Positions 47,388 to 61,358 of a DNA stretch of 64,000 bases are shown here, in pieces. The first letter of the stretch is position 1. Every line of letters starts with the position of its first letter. Made by a program: the position numbers and the translations under genes. The notes under the pieces are model-generated. The model saw only the letters and a program-made list of their open reading frames with translations, did no database searches and was not told where the DNA came from. The stretch is taken from the NCBI RefSeq assembly GCF_011762225.1, contig NZ_JAASQI010000009.1, positions 62,001 through 126,000 on the forward strand. The letters run 5' to 3'. This DNA is from Pseudochelatococcus lubricantis (lineage in GTDB: Bacteria; Pseudomonadota; Alphaproteobacteria; Rhizobiales; Beijerinckiaceae).

Positions 47388-48722
47388 TCACCGGCGCCTC
47401 GCCTTGCCGGTCCGCACGAACACGCCCACCATCTCGACATGGGGCGAGTGGCGGAACTGGTCGACCGGCGTGATGCGCGCGGCGGCATAGCCGCCATCGG
47501 TCAGGATTTTCGCATCGCGGGCGAAGGTGCCGGCGTCGCATGAAACGGCGACGACGAGCGGCACCTGGCTCTTGGCGATCTCGCGCGCTTGCGCTTCCGC
47601 CCCTGCCCGGGGCGGATCGAAGACGACGGCGTCGTAGCGGTTCAGTTCAAGCGGCAGCAGAGGGCGGCGGAACAGGTCGCGCGCCTCCGTGGTGATGCGG
47701 CGCAAGCCGGGCGTGGCGCGGAAGGCGCGGTCCAGCGCGGCCAACGCGGCGGCGGCGCTTTCCACAGCATGCACCTCGGCGCGTTCCGCCAGGCGCAGCG
47801 CGAACGGCCCGCAGCCGGCGAAGAGGTCGGCGGCGCGCTTGATGCGCCCGGGCGCGCTGTCGCAGGCTTCCGTCACCAGCCGCGCCAGTGTTTCCTCGCC
47901 CAGCGCCGTTGCCTGAAGGAAGCCGCCCGCCGGCGGCGTCACCAGCCCGCGCCCCATTGCGATGCCTGGCGGCCGGCGCTCGACGACGAGATCGCCGTGG
48001 ATCGACAGGCGGGCGAGATCGAGCCGCTCGGCCGCGCCCGTCAGCACGCGCCGCTCCACCTCGCCGGCAGGGCCGTGGCCGCGCACATCGATGTCGAGGC
48101 CGGAGGTCGTGGCGGTGATCTGAATATCGAGCGGCTTGCCTTTCGGCAGCAGCAGCCTGGCGAGATCGAGGGCGACCGCCGGCGCGCGCGCCAGCGCGGG
48201 GTCGAGCACCGGGCAGTGCGCGACGGGCACGAGATCGTGGCTGCGCGCGGCCATGAAGCCGACGGCGTCGTCGACACCGTCCGCGTCCTGCCTGCGCCGA
48301 CCGTGGAACGTCACCCGCCGGCGGCCTGTGCCGTGCGCATCCACGAGCGGTTCGACGGGTGTGTCGATGCCGGCGCGCGCCAGCGCGGTGACGACGCTGT
48401 CGCGTTTCCAGGCGCCATAGGTAGCCTCCGACATATGTTGTGTCACGCAGCCGCCGCAGCGCGTGAACAGCACGCATTCGGGCGCGCGCCGGTCAGGCGC
48501 GGCGTGCTCGACGGCGATCAGGGCGGCGCGCGCGTCCGCGCGGCCCATCGAGGAGCGCGCGGCGCGTCCGGTCGAGGGGTCAGGCGCGGGCAGGCTGACG
48601 CGCACCGTCTCGCCGGGCAGCGCATAGGGCACGTAGACGGGACCGGCAGGCGTGTCGGCAATGCCGTCCCCGCGCGCTCCGAGGCGGGCTATCGTCAGCG
48701 TCAGTGTGGCGTCCAGCGTCAT
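47388..48722 (-). CDS. TrmA/RlmCD-family RNA (uracil-5-)-methyltransferase
   Basis: SAM-dependent methyltransferase predicted to modify uracil in 23S rRNA or tRNA. The 444-residue protein has an N-terminal TRAM-like beta domain (about 1-60), an iron-sulfur cysteine group (ECVLFTRCGGC and PVAHCPVL), the SAM loop DLFAGCGPFALRLAE (about 290-304) and VFDPPRAGAEAQ. The catalytic Cys is in VAVSCDAGTFARD, where the family usually has SCNP; the replacement of NP by DA is seen in alphaproteobacterial members. The final Glu is in HVEMVGVF. Its start overlaps the TlyA-like gene stop by 4 bp, so they form an operon. Confidence 0.9.
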   Translation of the reverse strand: MTLDATLTLTIARLGARGDGIADTPAGPVYVPYALPGETVRVSLPAPDPSTGRAARSSMGRADARAALIAVEHAAPDRRAPECVLFTRCGGCVTQHMSEATYGAWKRDSVVTALARAGIDTPVEPLVDAHGTGRRRVTFHGRRRQDADGVDDAVGFMAARSHDLVPVAHCPVLDPALARAPAVALDLARLLLPKGKPLDIQITATTSGLDIDVRGHGPAGEVERRVLTGAAERLDLARLSIHGDLVVERRPPGIAMGRGLVTPPAGGFLQATALGEETLARLVTEACDSAPGRIKRAADLFAGCGPFALRLAERAEVHAVESAAAALAALDRAFRATPGLRRITTEARDLFRRPLLPLELNRYDAVVFDPPRAGAEAQAREIAKSQVPLVVAVSCDAGTFARDAKILTDGGYAAARITPVDQFRHSPHVEMVGVFVRTGKARRR

Positions 48723-49447
48723 GACAGGCGGGCTCCGATCAGATATTCGCGGTTGCCGTCGCCGCCCTCGATGGGGGAGGGGATGAGGCCGCTCACGGTG
48801 AAGCCGAGCCCGGCGACGTGGGCGCGGATGTCCTCGCATACGCGCGTCCGCACCGCCTCGTCGCGCACGATGCCCTTGCTGAGATGCGCGCGACCGGCCT
48901 CGAACTGCGGCTTGATCAGCGCCGCGAGCGCCGCGCCGGGTTTCAGCAGCGGCACCGCCGCCGGCAGCACGAGCTTCAGCGAGATGAAGCTGACGTCGAC
49001 GCTCAGCATATCGAACGGGCCGATGCCGCGCCCGGCGAGCGCGCGGGCGTCGGTGCCCTCCAGCGCGGTGACGCGCGGGTCGCCCGCGACGAGCGGATGC
49101 AACTGTCCGTGGCCGACATCGACCGCGTGCACATGCGCCGCGCCGCGCGCCAGCAGCACCTGCGTGAAGCCGCCGGTGGAGGCGCCGAGGTCGAGCGCCG
49201 CGGCCCCCGTGACGTCGAAGCCGAAGGCGTCGAGAGCAGCAGCGAGCTTCAGACCGCCGCGCGACACCCAGGGATGAGGTGCCTGCGCCACGATGCCGGC
49301 GTCTGCGGGGATGGTCTGCGAGGGTTTGCGCAGCACGGCGCCGTCGACGCTGACGCCGCCCGCCTCGATGGCGGCGCGCGCCTGCGCGCGGCTGTCAAAA
49401 AAGCCGCGCTCGACCAGCACGACATCCGCCCTGCGCCTTTCCGACAT
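48719..49447 (-). CDS. TlyA-family rRNA methyltransferase
   Basis: A 242-residue protein with an N-terminal S4 RNA-binding domain (about 4-60, RADVVLVERGFFDSRAQARAAIEAGGV). An FtsJ-like SAM methyltransferase domain follows (about 62-240). It has the family's PWVSRGGLKL, the SAM loop ALDLGASTGGFTQVLL and VDVGHGQLHPLV. TlyA homologues methylate 16S and 23S rRNA 2'-OH groups; many are annotated hemolysin A without evidence of haemolysis here. It is placed between dxs and the TrmA-like gene, 30 bp after dxs, a pairing often seen in alphaproteobacteria. Confidence 0.93.
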   Translation of the reverse strand: MSERRRADVVLVERGFFDSRAQARAAIEAGGVSVDGAVLRKPSQTIPADAGIVAQAPHPWVSRGGLKLAAALDAFGFDVTGAAALDLGASTGGFTQVLLARGAAHVHAVDVGHGQLHPLVAGDPRVTALEGTDARALAGRGIGPFDMLSVDVSFISLKLVLPAAVPLLKPGAALAALIKPQFEAGRAHLSKGIVRDEAVRTRVCEDIRAHVAGLGFTVSGLIPSPIEGGDGNREYLIGARLS

Positions 49448-49477
49448 CCGGACCCTATCCGTTTCCGCGTCCCGGGA

Positions 49478-51400
49478 TCACGCCCTGAGCGCCGGCACGT
49501 CCGCGATCGCGGAGGCGTTGCCCAGCGCCGCGAACACCGTGGCGACGATGCCGGCCGCGTCCAGCCCGGCGGCGGCGTACATACACTCCGGCTTGTCGTG
49601 CTCGATGAACGTGTCGGGCAGCGTCATGGTGCGCACCTTGAGGCCCTGGTCGAGCAGGCCCTCCTGCGCGAGCGCGTGCAGCACGAAGGCGCCGAAGCCA
49701 CCCTGCGATCCTTCCTCGACGGTGATCAGGCACTCGTGCTCGCGCGCCAGGCGGCGCAGCAGGTCGAGGTCGAGCGGCCGGGCGAAGCGCGCATCGGCGA
49801 CGGTGGTGGAAAGGCCGCGCGCCTCCAGCTGCTCGGCGGCAGCGAGCGCCTCGGCAAGGCGCGTGCCCAGCGACAGCAGCGCCACGCGGTTGCCCTCGCG
49901 CACGATGCGGCCCTTGCCGATGGGCAGCACCTCGCCCCGTTCGGGCAGCTCCAAGCCCACGCCCTCGCCACGCGGGTAGCGCAGCGCAATGGGACCGGCG
50001 TCGTGGGCGGCGGCGGTCGCCACCATATGCACGAGTTCCGCCTCGTCGCTCGCCGCCATCAGCACCATGTTGGGCAGACAGCCGAGATAGGCGATGTCGA
50101 ACGAGCCCGCGTGCGTCGGCCCGTCGGCCCCCACCAGCCCGGCGCGGTCGATGGCGAAGCGCACTGGCAGGTTCTGGATCGCCACGTCGTGGACGATCTG
50201 GTCGTAGGCGCGCTGCAGGAACGTCGAGTAGATGGCACAGAACGGTCTGTAGCCTTCCGCCGCCAGCCCGGCCGCGAAGGTCACGGCGTGCTGCTCGGCG
50301 ATGCCGACGTCGTAGGTGCGCTTGGGGAACGCCTGCCCGAAGAGGTCTAGGCCGGTGCCGGACGGCATGGCGGCCGTGACGGCGACGATCTTCTCGTCGC
50401 GCTCCGCCTCGCGGATCAGGCTGTCGGCGAACACCCGCGTATAGGTGGGGGCGTTGGCCTTGGGCTTGGCCTGCGCGCCGGTGACGACGTCGAACGTGTT
50501 CACACCGTGGTATTTGTCGGCCGCGGCCTCGGCGGGAGCATAGCCTTTGCCCTTCTGCGTCACCACGTGGACGAGGATCGGCCCGTCCTCGGCGGCGCGG
50601 GCGTTGCGCAGCACGGGCAGCAGGTGGTCGAGGTTGTGGCCGTCTACCGGGCCGACATAATAGAACCCCAGCTCCTCGAACAGGGTGCCGCCGGTCCAGA
50701 AGCCGCGGGCATATTCCTCGGCGCGTTGCGCCTTCTCGTAGAAGAAGCGCGGCAGGCGGCTCACGATCTGCTTGCCGGTTTCGCGCAGCGAACGGTAGGT
50801 GCCGCTGGAGACGATGCGCGCCAGATGCGCGGAGAGCGCGCCCACGGGCGGGGCGATCGACATGTCGTTGTCGTTGAGGATGACGATGAGCCGCGCCCCG
50901 AGCGCGCCGGCGTTGTTCATGGCCTCGTAGGCCATGCCGGCCGACATGGCGCCGTCGCCGATCACGCAGACCACGTGGTTGCCGCCGTTCGAAAGGTCGC
51001 GCGCGGCGGCCATGCCGAGCCCCGCCGAGATGGAGGTGGAGGAATGGCCGGCGCCGAATGGATCGTAGGGGCTTTCCGCCCGCCTGGTGAAGCCCGAGAG
51101 GCCGCCGCTCTTGCGCAGCGTGCGGATGCGGTCGCGCCGCCCGGTGAGGATTTTGTGCGGATAGGCCTGGTGGCCCACGTCCCAGATCAGCCGGTCGTCC
51201 GGCGTGTCGAAGACGTAGTGCAGCGCTGCCGTGAGTTCCACAACGCCGAGCCCCGCGCCGAGATGCCCGCCGGTGACGGACACGGCGTCGATCACCTCCG
51301 CGCGCAACTCGTCGACGAGCTGCGGAAGCGCGGCCTCCGGGAGGCGGCGCAGGTCGGCGGGCGTCAGGATGGTATCGAGGAGCGGGGTGGATATGGGCAA
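49478..51400 (-). CDS. dxs: 1-deoxy-D-xylulose-5-phosphate synthase
   Basis: First enzyme of the MEP isoprenoid pathway; condenses pyruvate with glyceraldehyde 3-phosphate using thiamine diphosphate. The 640-residue protein has the family's length. The first domain shows [31 protein letters not shown] and the ThDP/Mg motif [18 protein letters not shown]. The pyrimidine domain has [17 protein letters not shown], with the proton-relay Glu and His, and [14 protein letters not shown]. It supplies precursors for undecaprenyl phosphate, needed by MraY encoded nearby. It is likely cotranscribed with xseB, which ends 181 bp upstream. Confidence 0.97.
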   Translation of the reverse strand: MPISTPLLDTILTPADLRRLPEAALPQLVDELRAEVIDAVSVTGGHLGAGLGVVELTAALHYVFDTPDDRLIWDVGHQAYPHKILTGRRDRIRTLRKSGGLSGFTRRAESPYDPFGAGHSSTSISAGLGMAAARDLSNGGNHVVCVIGDGAMSAGMAYEAMNNAGALGARLIVILNDNDMSIAPPVGALSAHLARIVSSGTYRSLRETGKQIVSRLPRFFYEKAQRAEEYARGFWTGGTLFEELGFYYVGPVDGHNLDHLLPVLRNARAAEDGPILVHVVTQKGKGYAPAEAAADKYHGVNTFDVVTGAQAKPKANAPTYTRVFADSLIREAERDEKIVAVTAAMPSGTGLDLFGQAFPKRTYDVGIAEQHAVTFAAGLAAEGYRPFCAIYSTFLQRAYDQIVHDVAIQNLPVRFAIDRAGLVGADGPTHAGSFDIAYLGCLPNMVLMAASDEAELVHMVATAAAHDAGPIALRYPRGEGVGLELPERGEVLPIGKGRIVREGNRVALLSLGTRLAEALAAAEQLEARGLSTTVADARFARPLDLDLLRRLAREHECLITVEEGSQGGFGAFVLHALAQEGLLDQGLKVRTMTLPDTFIEHDKPECMYAAAGLDAAGIVATVFAALGNASAIADVPALRA

Positions 51401-51581
51401 CGTCAGAAAACCTCCGGAAACCTCTCGGGTCCCGTCATGTCATGGATCGCGAAACGGCCGCGCCACGGTGTGCGCGGCCTTCTCGCGCAAGATAACAGGG
51501 AATAGGCGTTTGGCGAGATTTCGTCAAATTCCCCGTGATCCCGGGTGTTCCGCCGCGCAAGGATGCAACCGGCGGGCACGA

Positions 51582-51845
51582 TCAGGCTTCGACGTCGAGC
51601 GGTTCCGTGGCGACGGTGCCATTGCCCGCCTGCGAGATCTTCTCGATCCGGGCCTCGGCGGTTTTCAGCAGCGCGTCGCAATGTTTCTTCAGCAGCTCGC
51701 CGCGCTCGAAAATGGCGATGGATTCTTCAAGCGGCACGTCGCCGCGCTCAAGGCGCGACACGATCTGTTCAAGCTCGGCCAGTGCCTTTTCGAAAGGCAG
51801 GCCGTCGATGTCCGCGAGGGCGGAGGAGGGGATTTTCTCGCTCAT
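51582..51845 (-). CDS. xseB: Exodeoxyribonuclease VII small subunit
   Basis: Small subunit of the single-strand-specific exonuclease VII. The 87-residue protein has the characteristic core [33 protein letters not shown]-type sequence from about residue 19 to 51, then [19 protein letters not shown]. It begins MSEKIPSS at 51845; the open frame continues upstream without similarity. Its position next to dxs is common in alphaproteobacteria, where xseB-ispA-dxs clusters occur. The xseA partner is not in the window. It is divergent from the SDR gene. Confidence 0.94.
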   Translation of the reverse strand: MSEKIPSSALADIDGLPFEKALAELEQIVSRLERGDVPLEESIAIFERGELLKKHCDALLKTAEARIEKISQAGNGTVATEPLDVEA

Positions 51846-52011
51846 GGCCGCAGTTATCGCGCCTGCGCGACGCGAATACAAGTGTTCTGTGGCCGTCAGC
51901 TGCGCGGGAAGATCGCCCGTGCGCATGATATCGGCGCATTCGCGCGGTGGCAGTGGACCGCGGCGCGATCCGGGCGTAGTGTGTCGCATATACCTCAGAC
52001 GAGAATCCGCC

Positions 52012-52767
52012 GTGACCAGAACCACGAATGCCCGACGTCGCATCATGCTGCTCACCGGCGCCAGCCGGGGGATCGGCCATGCCACGGTCAAACGCTTTTC
52101 CGCCGCGGGCTGGCGCGTAATCACCAGCTCCCGCCACGCCTTTCCCGAGCAATGTCCGTGGGAGATGGGGCCGGAAGACCATATCCAGGTCGATCTCGCC
52201 GATACCGGCTCCACCCTCGCCGCCATCGATGAGATGAAGCGCCGCCTCGCTGAAGAGGGCGGGGTGCTGGACGCGCTCGTCAACAACGCCGGCATCTCTC
52301 CCAAAGGCGGGAGCGGCGGCCGGCTGAACACGCTCGACACCCCCATCGAGGACTGGCACCGCGTGTTTCAGGTGAATTTCTTCGCCTCCGTCATGCTGGC
52401 GCGCGGTCTCGTCGAGGAACTGTCGCGGGCGAGCGGCTCGGTCGTCAACGTCACCTCCATCGCCGGTTCGCGCGTCCATCCCTACGCGGGTGCGGCCTAT
52501 GCGACGTCGAAGGCTGCGCTCGCGGCCCTCACGCGCGAGATGGCGGCGGATTTCGGGCCGCTGGGCGTGCGCGTCAACGCCATTTCGCCCGGTGAGATCG
52601 ACACGTCGATCCTTTCTCCCGGCACGGCGCGCATGGCGGAAGCGTTTCCGCTGCGCCGCCTTGGCACGCCCGATGAGGTAGCGAAGGCGATCTACTTCCT
52701 GTGCACCGAGGCGTCGTCCTACGTGACGGGTGCGGAGCTGCACATCAACGGCGGGCAGCACGTGTGA
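52012..52767 (+). CDS. SDR-family oxidoreductase
   Basis: Classical short-chain dehydrogenase/reductase of 251 residues. It shows the cofactor loop TGASRGIG (about 16-23), NNAG (about 91-94), the catalytic Ser in VNVTSIAGS and the YATSK active site (Tyr and Lys about 163-167), then the SPGEIDT segment and a C-terminal [10 protein letters not shown] typical of the FabG-like branch. The substrate cannot be assigned. The GTG at 52012 gives a plausible N-terminus; an ATG at 52045 is the alternative but leaves only four residues before the cofactor loop. It overlaps the following gene by 4 bp. Confidence 0.88.
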   Translation: MTRTTNARRRIMLLTGASRGIGHATVKRFSAAGWRVITSSRHAFPEQCPWEMGPEDHIQVDLADTGSTLAAIDEMKRRLAEEGGVLDALVNNAGISPKGGSGGRLNTLDTPIEDWHRVFQVNFFASVMLARGLVEELSRASGSVVNVTSIAGSRVHPYAGAAYATSKAALAALTREMAADFGPLGVRVNAISPGEIDTSILSPGTARMAEAFPLRRLGTPDEVAKAIYFLCTEASSYVTGAELHINGGQHV

Positions 52768-53252
52768 GCGCGCGGGGCGCCCGCCGCCGTTTCCCGCGGC
52801 TTCTCGCCGTCTGCCTGCTGGCGGCGGCATCCGCCCATGTGAGTTCCGCCGCGCGCGCTCAGCGTGCGCCGCTGCCGCCCGTGCGCGAGGCGCCGCCGGC
52901 GGAAAGCGCGCCGGTGCAGGAGCCGGAGGCGGAGACCATTCGCACGCCGCCGCCCGGCTATGAAAACAACCTGGTGCGCCTTTCGGAAGTCATGGGCGCC
53001 CTGTCGTTCCTGCGCGCGCTGTGCGGCGCGCCGGATGCGCCGGAATGGCACGGGCGCATGGCGGCGCTGATCGACAGCGAATCGCGGGATGCGGAGACGC
53101 GCGCGCGGCTCGCGGGCGCCTTCAACCAGGGTTACCGGGGGTTCTCCGTCACCTACCGCATCTGCACGGATGCGGCGCAGGTATCGGTCGCGCGCTATCT
53201 CGCGGAGGGCGAGCGCCTCAGCCGCGCCATCGCCGCCCGCTTTGGTGGTTGA
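52764..53252 (+). CDS. Exported protein of the TIGR02301 type
   Basis: A 162-residue protein with a signal peptide (basic start, then LLAVCLLAAASAHVSSAARA) and a Pro/Glu-rich stretch (about 35-62). A conserved helical domain starts RLSEVMGALSFLRALCGA (about 70-87) and includes WHGRMAALIDSE and GFSVTYRICTDAA with two cysteines likely forming a disulfide. This matches the alphaproteobacterial TIGR02301 family of unknown function. The GTG at 52764 overlaps the SDR stop. A 104-bp palindromic element follows. Confidence 0.85.
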   Translation: MSARGARRRFPRLLAVCLLAAASAHVSSAARAQRAPLPPVREAPPAESAPVQEPEAETIRTPPPGYENNLVRLSEVMGALSFLRALCGAPDAPEWHGRMAALIDSESRDAETRARLAGAFNQGYRGFSVTYRICTDAAQVSVARYLAEGERLSRAIAARFGG

Positions 53253-53317
53253 GGGGGCGATGTTCTGCTACCAAAAACGCCCGCAATGCAGTATTGGCGT
53301 CCCGGGAACTTGACCCC

Positions 53318-53421
53318 AGAGCGCTTGCCGATCAGATGGAATCATCTGATCAATCAGAATTCACTCAAAATAAGGAACCTAGAATCTGTCCTGTTTCAAC
53401 ATAAACAGGACAGATTCTAAA
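53318..53421. repeat. 104-bp RIME-like palindromic element, copy C
   Basis: It is about 87% identical to 10552-10655. It contains a perfect stem ATCAGATG-GAAT-CATCTGAT (53331-53350). The right-end hairpin has 16-bp arms AGAATCTGTCCTGTTT (53381-53396) and AAACAGGACAGATTCT (53403-53418), with a CAACAT loop. It lies between the TIGR02301 gene and mscL, 28 bases before the mscL start, so it forms part of the mscL leader. Confidence 0.9.
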
Positions 53422-53448
53422 AACCTCCGGGCCTGAGGAACTGAACTG

Positions 53449-53889
53449 ATGCTGAAGGAATTTCGGGAATTCGCCCTGCGGGGCAACGTGGTGGATCTCG
53501 CCATCGGCGTGATCATCGGCGCCTCGTTCAGCCGGATCGTTGAATCGATCGTCGGCGACATTTTCATGCCCCTGATCGCCTGGATCACGCGCGGCGGCGT
53601 CGACTTCTCCAACTACTTCCTGCCGCTCTCCGGCGAGGTGACGTCCACGTCCCTCGACGCCGCGCGCTCGCAGGGCGCGGTGCTCGCCTACGGCAGCTTC
53701 ATCACCGCCGCCATCAACTTCATCATCGTCGCGTGGGTGCTGTTCCTCGTGGTCAAGGGCATCAACGAGCTGAAGCGCCAGGCGGAGCGGAACAAGCCGC
53801 CGGCGCCGGCGCCCGAGGAGCCCGCCGACGTCAAGCTGCTCACGCAGATCCGCGATCTGCTGGCCGACCGTCCGCGCCCGCAGGCGTGA
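53449..53889 (+). CDS. mscL: Large-conductance mechanosensitive channel
   Basis: Homopentameric channel that opens under membrane tension to release solutes on osmotic downshock. The 146-residue protein starts [24 protein letters not shown]: the N-terminal amphipathic helix and the first membrane helix with the pore-lining Gly/Ala face. The periplasmic loop (about 45-75) is followed by a second helix (about 80-105) and a cytoplasmic helix ending [10 protein letters not shown]. The gene is complete and of normal length. An inverted repeat at 53910-53934 follows its stop. Confidence 0.97.
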   Translation: MLKEFREFALRGNVVDLAIGVIIGASFSRIVESIVGDIFMPLIAWITRGGVDFSNYFLPLSGEVTSTSLDAARSQGAVLAYGSFITAAINFIIVAWVLFLVVKGINELKRQAERNKPPAPAPEEPADVKLLTQIRDLLADRPRPQA

Positions 53890-53909
53890 CGCCCGCATGG
53901 AGCTTCAGA

Positions 53910-53934
53910 CCGGAAAACGGGTGCCGTTTTCCGG
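53910..53934. repeat. Perfect hairpin downstream of mscL
   Basis: CCGGAAAACGG-GTG-CCGTTTTCCGG is an 11-bp perfect inverted repeat 20 bases after the mscL stop. No T run follows. The CCGGAAA and TTTCCGG arms resemble the right part of the element at 34238-34333. Confidence 0.75.
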
Positions 53935-54131
53935 ATGAATCCGATACGTCGACAAGAAGACAGGACGGCGAACGGGCTTCCAGGCGGATGTTCGTCGTTC
54001 AGGATGCATGACATCTGTCATTGCGCCTTATTGATGACGGTATTATCTGCCAGATAATAGAGTTCGCGCTGCCGCCCGAACGCCGGTTCCGGCGGCGGCC
54101 TGCTGTCGTACGTGGCTATGAGGGTATTGCC

Positions 54132-54632
54132 GTGAGGATTGTCGCTGTTCTGGCGTTCACGTTGCTGGCAGGGGCGGCACACGCCGCCGGGGGAGGCGCC
54201 GCAGCCACCGGCTCGGCCAATGCCGCCGCCGTTGCCGGGCCCGAGATGTTCTCGCCGGAATGGCGGGACGAGAAAGTGCGCGACCGTGAGGCGAACCTGC
54301 GCGCCCTCGACGAGGAGCAGCGCCGTTTCGACCGCTGGGAGCGCAGCGCCAAGCAGGCGGTTGGCGGCATCTGCGCCGACTGCCTCAACGGATCGGGCGG
54401 GCGCACCGTCACCATCCCGGGCGATGCGATTCCGAACTATGGCGCGGCCGGGGACAGCGCCGGTTTCGATGAGATGAGCGCGTTCTACACCTCGCCCGCG
54501 TCGCCGCAGGTTCCCGTTGCAACCCGCGTGCCGTCTGCGCCGGCTGTAATGCCCGCGCCCGCCGTCGTGTCGTCACCGGTTGCGGCGCGCTCCGCCGGGC
54601 CTCTCGACATCCGCACGCCGGCCGGCCGCTGA
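54132..54632 (+). CDS. Exported protein of unknown function
   Basis: A 166-residue protein with a signal peptide ending AGAAHA (about residue 18). The mature region contains EWRDEKVRDREANLRALDEE (a likely helix or coiled coil, about 44-63), a CADC motif (about 80) and a Pro/Ala/Val-rich tail. The CxxC pair could hold a metal or form a disulfide. I do not recognise a domain. The GTG at 54132 is chosen because it opens the signal peptide. It is convergent with the sensor kinase gene. Confidence 0.65.
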   Translation: MRIVAVLAFTLLAGAAHAAGGGAAATGSANAAAVAGPEMFSPEWRDEKVRDREANLRALDEEQRRFDRWERSAKQAVGGICADCLNGSGGRTVTIPGDAIPNYGAAGDSAGFDEMSAFYTSPASPQVPVATRVPSAPAVMPAPAVVSSPVAARSAGPLDIRTPAGR

Positions 54633-54639
54633 TTCGGTA

Positions 54640-56964
<2,325 letters not shown>

Positions 56965-57114
56965 GCAACGCCCCCTTCGGAGTCCCAAACGTCTGATCGG
57001 TAAGACGTGCCGCATCTTTCCGAATCGACTCCATCTGAATCCCAAATCGCTGATTTGTCCAGATGGTTTATGAAGTATTGACAGGGATAGATGCGCGAAC
57101 TGTTGCCCTGATGG

Positions 57115-57142
57115 AAAAGGCGCGGGAGTTGCCTCCCGCGCC
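57115..57142 (-). terminator. Rho-independent terminator after the phosphomutase gene
   Basis: Read on the minus strand, GGCGCGGGAG-GCAA-CTCCCGCGCC is a perfect 10-bp stem, followed by TTTTCC. It lies about 45 bases after the phosphomutase stop at 57187. Confidence 0.82.
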
Positions 57143-57186
57143 TGCATGTCCGATTATTCAGTAAAATCAGAAGGTTCCAGAAAAAA

Positions 57187-58686
57187 TCAGAAGGTCTGAT
57201 TGTATGCGCCGACTTCCGGGTTCTCCCGCAGGATGTCGTCGACCGCCTTGAACATCTCGCGCGTGCGCGCCTCGGAGATGGGGCTTTCGATCACCACGAC
57301 GAGTTCCGGCTTGTTGGAGGAGGCGCGCACCAGCCCCCACGTCCCGTCCTCTGCAACGACGCGCACGCCGTTCACGGTGACGAGATCGTGGATCGCCTGC
57401 CCGCCGACCTTGCCGCCTTCGGCCTTCAGCGTCTCGAAGCGTTTCACCACGCGCGCGACGACGTCATACTTCACCTCGTCCGCGCAATGGGGCGACATGG
57501 TCGGCGTGCCCCAGGTGCGCGGCAGGGCGCGGTAGAGGTCGGCCATCGACTTGTCCGGGTTGCGGTCGAGCATGTCGCAGACCGCGAGCGCTGTGACGAG
57601 GCCGTCGTCGTAGCCGTGGCCGATGGGAGCATTGAAGAAGAAGTGGCCCGATTTCTCGAAGCCCGCGAGCGCGTTGAGTTCCTTCACCCGGCGCTTGATG
57701 TAGCTGTGCCCGGTCTTCCAGTAGTCCGCCTTCACACCGTTCTGCTGCAGCACCGGATCGGTGACGAAGAGGCCGGTCGACTTCACGTCCACCACGAAAG
57801 TGGAGCCGGGATGAAGCGCGGAGAGATCGCGCGCCAGCATCACGCCGATCTTGTCGGCGAAGATTTCCGCGCCCTCGTTGTCGACGACGCCGCAGCGGTC
57901 GCCGTCGCCGTCGAAGCCGAGCCCGACGTCCGCGCCCGATTCACGCACCGCGTCGGCGATGGCGTGCAGCATCTTCATGTCTTCGGGGTTGGGATTGTAG
58001 CGCGGGAAAGTGTGGTCCAGCGTCGTGTCGAGCGGCACCACTTCCGCGCCGATGCCCTCCAGCACCTGCGGGGCGAAGGCGCCGGCCGTGCCATTGCCGC
58101 AGGCGGCGATGACCTTGAGCTTGCGCTTCAGCTTCGGCCGGTTGATCAGGTCGTCGATATAGCGCTGCGCGAAGCCCTCGACGAATTCGTATTCGCCGCC
58201 CGGGCGCGCCTGCGAGGTGCCGTTCAGCACGATCTCCCTGAGGCGCGACATTTCATCCGGGCCGAAGGTGAGGGGGCGGGCCGCGCCCATCTTCACGCCG
58301 GTCCAGCCGTTGTCGTTGTGCGAGGCAGTGACCATCGCCACCGCCGGCACGTCGAGCGCGAACTGCGCGAAATAGGCCATGGGAGAAAGCGCGAGGCCGA
58401 TGTCCTTCACCTTGACGCCCGCCGCCAGCAAGCCGGTGATCAGCGCATACTTGATCGACGCCGAATAGCCGCGGAAGTCATGGCCGGTGACGATCTCCGG
58501 CTTCACGCCGAATTCGTGCAGCAGGTGGCCGAGGCCGAGCCCCAGCGCCTGCACGCCCATCAGGTTGATCTCCTTCTCGAACAACCAGCGCGCATCGTAT
58601 TCGCGAAAGCCCGTGGGCTTCACCATCGGCAACGATTCGTATTCGTAGGTGTTGGGGGTGAGCAGGGGGAGGGGCTTCGGAAACAT
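57187..58686 (-). CDS. Phosphomannomutase/phosphoglucomutase
   Basis: Interconverts hexose 1- and 6-phosphates, supplying sugar nucleotides for surface polysaccharides and LPS. The 499-residue protein of the alpha-D-phosphohexomutase superfamily has the phosphoserine Ser122 in TASHNDNGW, the metal loop DGDGD (259-263) and a sugar-binding GFEKSGHFFF segment. The phosphate-binding VRASSNKPELVVVIES lies in domain 4. The assignment to the AlgC-like bifunctional group rests on overall resemblance; mannose versus glucose preference is unknown. The last codons and the stop lie in one half of a short direct repeat (AAATCAGAAGG twice, 57163-57196). Confidence 0.93.
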   Translation of the reverse strand: MFPKPLPLLTPNTYEYESLPMVKPTGFREYDARWLFEKEINLMGVQALGLGLGHLLHEFGVKPEIVTGHDFRGYSASIKYALITGLLAAGVKVKDIGLALSPMAYFAQFALDVPAVAMVTASHNDNGWTGVKMGAARPLTFGPDEMSRLREIVLNGTSQARPGGEYEFVEGFAQRYIDDLINRPKLKRKLKVIAACGNGTAGAFAPQVLEGIGAEVVPLDTTLDHTFPRYNPNPEDMKMLHAIADAVRESGADVGLGFDGDGDRCGVVDNEGAEIFADKIGVMLARDLSALHPGSTFVVDVKSTGLFVTDPVLQQNGVKADYWKTGHSYIKRRVKELNALAGFEKSGHFFFNAPIGHGYDDGLVTALAVCDMLDRNPDKSMADLYRALPRTWGTPTMSPHCADEVKYDVVARVVKRFETLKAEGGKVGGQAIHDLVTVNGVRVVAEDGTWGLVRASSNKPELVVVIESPISEARTREMFKAVDDILRENPEVGAYNQTF

Positions 58687-58718
58687 GGTGTTCCTTACAG
58701 GCTCATGGCTGCTGTGGC

Positions 58719-58797
58719 GCGTTCGGGAAAAGTGGATAGCGCTTTTTCCGTGCGGCGGTCAAATAAGAAACCCGGATCACTTGAGCGTTTCGACGAA
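58719..58797. repeat. Degenerate RIME-like palindrome upstream of the phosphomutase gene
   Basis: GTTCGGGAAAAGTGGATAGC and CGCTTTTTCCGTGCGG form an imperfect stem. TTGAGCGTTTCGACGAA follows, a combination that recurs between genes in Rhizobiales. Degenerate compared with the 104-bp copies. Confidence 0.45.
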
Positions 58798-58947
58798 TAG
58801 CAAAATCGCTCCACCGGGAGGTTGCGCGGCGACCGTGCAACGGCACGTGCCTATACAACAAAGAATACCAGTATCATGACGGATGTTTGGCAGTTTGCCC
58901 GCCTTTACGACAAATAGTTAACGTCACCGTTCCTCCGGGGTGCCGGC

Positions 58948-59577
58948 TCAGCGCGTGCCGTACATGCGGTCTCCCGCGTCGCCGAGGCCGGGCACGATGT
59001 AGCTGTGCTCGTTCAGGCCTTCGTCAATGGCGGCCGTCCAGATGCGCACTTCCGGGTGCGCCGCCTGCAGCCGGTGGATGCCCTCCGGCGCGGCGAGCAG
59101 GCACACGAAGCGCAGGTCGCGCGCGCCGCGCTGCTTCAGCAGGTCGATGGCGGCGATGGCTGAATTCGCGGTGGCGAGCATCGGGTCGATAACGATGACG
59201 AGCCGCTCCGCCACATCCGCGGGCGCCTTGAAATAGTATTCAACCGCCTGCAGCGTCTCCGGATCGCGGTAGAGGCCGATGTGCGCGACGCGCGCGGAGG
59301 GCACCAGGTCGAGCATGGCATCGAGAAAGCCCGCGCCCGCCCGCAGGATAGGCGCGAAGACGAGCTTCTTGCCCGCGAGCACCGGCGCGCGCATCGTGGC
59401 GATGGGCGTCTGCACCTCGATCAGCTCGGTCGGCAGGTCGCGCGTCACCTCGTAGCACAGCAGCATGCCGATCTCGTTCAGCAACTGCCGGAAGCCCTTG
59501 GTGGAGCGCGTCCTGTCGCGCATCAGCGTGAGCTTGTGCCGCACCAGCGGATGATCGACGACCGTGACGCCTTCCAT
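58948..59577 (-). CDS. upp: Uracil phosphoribosyltransferase
   Basis: Salvages uracil to UMP with PRPP. The 209-residue protein begins [20 protein letters not shown]. It carries [17 protein letters not shown], the [14 protein letters not shown] loop, and [20 protein letters not shown], which is the PRPP-binding motif with the family's P-M-x-A-T/S pattern. [14 protein letters not shown] at the end is diagnostic. GGGGAG precedes the ATG. It lies 48 bp downstream of yejF on the same strand. Confidence 0.97.
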   Translation of the reverse strand: MEGVTVVDHPLVRHKLTLMRDRTRSTKGFRQLLNEIGMLLCYEVTRDLPTELIEVQTPIATMRAPVLAGKKLVFAPILRAGAGFLDAMLDLVPSARVAHIGLYRDPETLQAVEYYFKAPADVAERLVIVIDPMLATANSAIAAIDLLKQRGARDLRFVCLLAAPEGIHRLQAAHPEVRIWTAAIDEGLNEHSYIVPGLGDAGDRMYGTR

Positions 59578-59625
59578 GATGCTCCCCTCTGATCTGCGGC
59601 CTTGCGGCGTCCCCCTTCGCCCGCC

Positions 59626-61347
<1,722 letters not shown>

Positions 61348-61358
61348 GCTTGTCTCCT

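Noticed and set aside
47589-49277. A 562-codon plus-strand frame opposite the two methyltransferase genes
   Set aside because: Same composition artefact; the minus-strand methyltransferases account for the sequence fully.
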